From assembly GCA_027325115.1 (NCBI GenBank), contig DAHWFG010000043.1, positions 1-6,462 on the forward strand: a DNA stretch of 6,462 nt, read 5' to 3'. Source of the stretch: JAKBCQ01 sp021807585 (GTDB lineage: Bacteria; Planctomycetota; Planctomycetia; Isosphaerales; Isosphaeraceae). The translations under genes and the position numbers were made by a program. How positions within the stretch are numbered: the first letter of the stretch is position 1; every line of letters begins with the position of its first letter. The notes below the pieces were generated by a model, which was not told where the DNA came from, searched no databases, and saw only the letters and a program-made list of their open reading frames with translations. Shown piece by piece: positions 4,498 to 6,462 of the stretch.

Positions 4498-5337
4498 TTA
4501 GAAGCGCCGACCGATCCATCCCACGATCAGATCATACGCGACGTGCGTCCCCACCGCGACGCCGAACCCCCGCGCCACGAACACCCAGGCGAAATAAACG
4601 CCCGCCATCCATCGAAATATGAACGCGTACCAGGTAAAAGCCTCGCCCGGCGAGCCCGCGTGATGCGCCAGCGAAAACAGAAGCGCCGAACCCGTCACCG
4701 CGACGGTTTCGGCCAAGATTCCGGGCGTTTGCAGCCACTTGAGCGTTTTGATCGAAAGCGGAATCATCGCCAGTCGGAAGATCGCCTCTTCGTAAACCCC
4801 CGCGCCCAAAAAGCTGACGATCGCGGCGATCGCCGAACCCGCCGCCAATAGCCGCCCCGAACCGTCGGCGACCCGGTCGAGACGATCAAACGCGAAATCG
4901 AGCCCCCTGCTCAATCCGACAAGCGCCACGGCAAGTAGAAGGCTCTCGATCGCCATGCCGACGAGATAATTCGGCGAAAACCGCCATTGCCGAGGGTCGG
5001 CGACTTGCCACGCGAGCAACGCGACGATCAGGATCAGCGGAGGAAGCCATTGATCCGTCAATCCCACAGCGGCGAGCCCGCGGCGAATCCACGCGTCGGC
5101 GCCCGTCCGGTAAGCCGAGGATGAGCCGCCGCCGAGCCAAACGACCCCGAGCTCATAAATCGCCAGAATCGGCAAGATGAACGCCAGGCACGGCAGCGGC
5201 CGACGCGTCTGCGACCAATACGAGACGTTCGCAGCCGACGCCTTGTTCATCTCCCGAATCGCGCGCATCGCGGTCCATTCGGAACGGATCCGAAAACCAC
5301 GAGGCTTGCGGACCGGCGGTGTCGTCATGGTTCTCAT
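4498..5337 (-). CDS. CPBP-family intramembrane glutamic endopeptidase (Abi/CAAX protease-like)
   Basis: A 279-residue multi-pass membrane protein of the CPBP (PF02517-type) family. Hydrophobic segments lie at about 50-68, 98-111, 122-143, 165-181, 210-225, 235-255 and 258-275. The catalytic motifs are E183-E184-AIF-R188 (EExxxR), FSLAH (221-225, FxxxH) and H265-VAY-D269 (HxxxD), all complete, so it should be active. Family members cleave inside membranes or process C-terminal prenylated-type substrates; the bacterial substrates of this one are unknown. The first 45 residues are polar and basic. The ATG at 5337 is taken, but ATGs at codon 4 and codon 24 are possible, since none has a strong ribosome binding site. 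From memory, the segment YWSQTRRPLPCLAFILPILA with a following Arg-x-Gly-Ala-Asp-x-Trp resembles a CPBP subgroup common in planctomycetes. It is the first gene of a likely two-gene unit with the phosphoesterase and is divergent from lpxB. Confidence 0.88.
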   Translation of the reverse strand: MRTMTTPPVRKPRGFRIRSEWTAMRAIREMNKASAANVSYWSQTRRPLPCLAFILPILAIYELGVVWLGGGSSSAYRTGADAWIRRGLAAVGLTDQWLPPLILIVALLAWQVADPRQWRFSPNYLVGMAIESLLLAVALVGLSRGLDFAFDRLDRVADGSGRLLAAGSAIAAIVSFLGAGVYEEAIFRLAMIPLSIKTLKWLQTPGILAETVAVTGSALLFSLAHHAGSPGEAFTWYAFIFRWMAGVYFAWVFVARGFGVAVGTHVAYDLIVGWIGRRF

Positions 5338-5709
5338 AAACTCAAGAAATCGGCTCGCGACGCCGCGAAGCTCAAGACGATCGGCGGTCGTTTTCCAGCC
5401 GAGCGCCGTAAGCCGATCGATCCCGCCGAATTGGTTCTTTCCGCACCACCCGTCCTCCCCGGGCGATCGATACGATCATGAAATATCATCATGATTTTGG
5501 ACGTGACGATCGATGCGCGGCGAGGCTTCCGCGAGGAGTCGGCGCGATTTCGGCGTGTTTCCCCCGCTCCTCGTTACCCGGATGCTACTTGAAGCCGCGA
5601 TCGGTCTTCCAGCGAGGTCGCGCGGCGTGATAAGGTGACACGACGCGAACGACGCGCTCCAATCCAGGCGCCGCTCGGGAATGGAATCACGGTCGAGCTT
5701 CTATCAAGG
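5338..5709. other. Divergent intergenic region between CPBP gene and lpxB
   Basis: About 370 bases with no supportable gene; the frames at 5574-5786 (minus) and 5177-5494 (plus) are shadows. It should contain the promoters for both flanking genes, but I found no convincing -35/-10 pair. The only locally AT-rich part is around 5473-5497 (ATCATGAAATATCATCATGA), which carries an ATCATG...CATGAT inverted repeat. CGATCG is frequent here. Confidence 0.5.
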
Positions 5710-5710
5710 A
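5706..5710 (+). promoter_or_regulatory. Ribosome binding site of lpxB
   Basis: AAGGA lies eight bases before ATG 5719. It decides the start against the in-frame ATG at 5710, which overlaps the AAGGA itself and would add only MIV. Confidence 0.7.
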
Positions 5711-5718
5711 TGATCGTC

Positions 5719-6462
5719 ATGGCCAAAAAGATCTTCATCTCGGCGGGCGAGCCGAGCGGCGATTTGCATGCGGCGAATCTCGTCACGGCGCTGCGCGAAC
5801 ACTGGCCCGACGCCGATATCCAGGGCTTCGGCGGTCCGCGATTTCAAGCCGCGGGGGGTCGACTTTTATACCCTCTCGTCGAACTCGCGGTGATGTGGTT
5901 CGGCAGAGTGTTATGGAATCTTCACAAGTTTATTCGTTTACTCAACCAGGCCGAGCGGGTGTTTCAAAGCGATCGACCCGACGCGGTCGTCGTGATCGAT
6001 TACCCCGGCTTTCACTGGGTGCTGGCGCGCCGCGCCAAGAAGTATGGAATCCCCGTCTTCTATTTTGTTCCGCCGCAGATCTGGGCGTGGGCGGGCTGGC
6101 GGGTGAAAAAAGTGCGCGCTTATATTGATCACGTTTTATGCAGTTTGCCGTTCGAGCCCGCGTGGTATCGCGCGCGGGGGGTGGATCACGCGGTGTTCGT
6201 CGGGCATCCCTATTTTGACGAGCTTGCCGAACGCAAGGTCGATCCCGCGTTCGTCGCCGAACAAACCGAGCGCGAGGGGTCGATCGTCGCGATCCTGCCT
6301 GGTTCGCGCGATCAAGAGATTCATAAGAATCTGCCGATGATGCTCGAGGCCGCCAAGAAGCTCGCGGGCAAGCTTCCCGGCGTTCGTTTCGTCGTCGCGG
6401 CGCTCCATGACGAGCATCAAAAGCTCGCCCAAAGCATGATCGCCGCAAGCGGATTCGCGGGA
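5719..6462 (+). CDS. lpxB: Lipid-A-disaccharide synthase (N-terminal part, runs off window)
   Basis: LpxB is a peripheral inner-membrane glycosyltransferase. It joins UDP-2,3-diacylglucosamine to lipid X (2,3-diacylglucosamine 1-phosphate), releasing UDP and forming the lipid A disaccharide for outer-membrane lipopolysaccharide. The 248 codons present, of roughly 380 expected, contain SAGEPSGDLH (8-17), GGPRFQAAG (38-46), a hydrophobic membrane-associating stretch LAVMWFGRVLWNLHKFIRLL (56-75), VIDYPGFHW (92-100), PPQIWAWAGWRVKKVRAYID (118-137), FVGHPYFDEL (160-169) and LPGSRDQEI (193-201). The C-terminal half of the GT-B fold lies beyond the window; the frame is open to the last base. ATG 5719 is chosen for AAGGA eight bases upstream and because the family starts just before the SAGE motif. 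No other lipid A gene is adjacent on the left, so within view it is not part of an lpxD-fabZ-lpxA-lpxB cluster. Its presence implies a Gram-negative-type outer membrane. Confidence 0.95.
   Translation, partial: MAKKIFISAGEPSGDLHAANLVTALREHWPDADIQGFGGPRFQAAGGRLLYPLVELAVMWFGRVLWNLHKFIRLLNQAERVFQSDRPDAVVVIDYPGFHWVLARRAKKYGIPVFYFVPPQIWAWAGWRVKKVRAYIDHVLCSLPFEPAWYRARGVDHAVFVGHPYFDELAERKVDPAFVAEQTEREGSIVAILPGSRDQEIHKNLPMMLEAAKKLAGKLPGVRFVVAALHDEHQKLAQSMIAASGFAG

Noticed and set aside
4498..4536. HxxxD instead of HxxxN in the last CPBP motif as a possible loss of function
   Set aside because: As I recall the family, the last motif accepts Asp or Asn, so this looks normal.
1..6462. A multi-gene novel system, mobile element or RNA gene
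   Set aside because: No transposase, integrase, nuclease, helicase, toxin or biosynthetic cluster is visible, and no tRNA or rRNA pattern was seen. The right three quarters are ordinary chromosomal genes.

Overview
The window looks like chromosomal DNA from a planctomycete, probably of the Isosphaera/Singulisphaera branch. The reasons are a Gram-negative lipid A gene (lpxB) with a planctomycete-flavoured N-terminal half, a DUF3500 protein, a CPBP membrane protease of a type I associate with that phylum, GC-rich codon use (third positions mostly C/G), and a hairpin-rich intergenic repeat I recall from planctomycete genomes. The phylum rests on recall and style, not on a database match.

Layout. 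Positions 1 to about 1590 are gene-poor and compositionally mixed. They hold four adjacent hairpins (242-329), small open frames that look like gene debris (332-520, 543-683), one convincing AT-rich gene for an 82-residue CxxC...CxxC protein (819-1067, minus strand), and a doubtful 88-codon frame upstream of it (1088-1354). From 1594 on the DNA is dense, GC-rich and ordinary: a secreted DUF3500 protein (minus, 1594-2604) with a terminator-like hairpin and a long leader; the F-type ATPase epsilon subunit atpC (plus, about 3006-3443), standing alone without atpD; a two-gene minus-strand unit of a CPBP intramembrane protease (4498-5337) followed by a metallophosphoesterase with a TTG start (3519-4424); and the first 248 codons of lpxB (plus, 5719 to the window end).

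How the genes relate. Only the CPBP protease and the phosphoesterase look co-transcribed (same strand, 73 bp apart). DUF3500/atpC and CPBP/lpxB are divergent pairs separated by about 385 and 380 bp; atpC and the phosphoesterase converge. atpC (energy coupling) and lpxB (outer-membrane lipid A) are housekeeping genes detached from their usual partners as far as the window shows.

I do not see a multi-gene defence, mobile or biosynthetic system. The most interesting items are the AT-rich small CxxC protein with an 18-bp inverted repeat just upstream, the solitary atpC, a possible coupled leader peptide before the DUF3500 gene, the hairpin cluster, and a strong excess of the palindrome CGATCG across the window.
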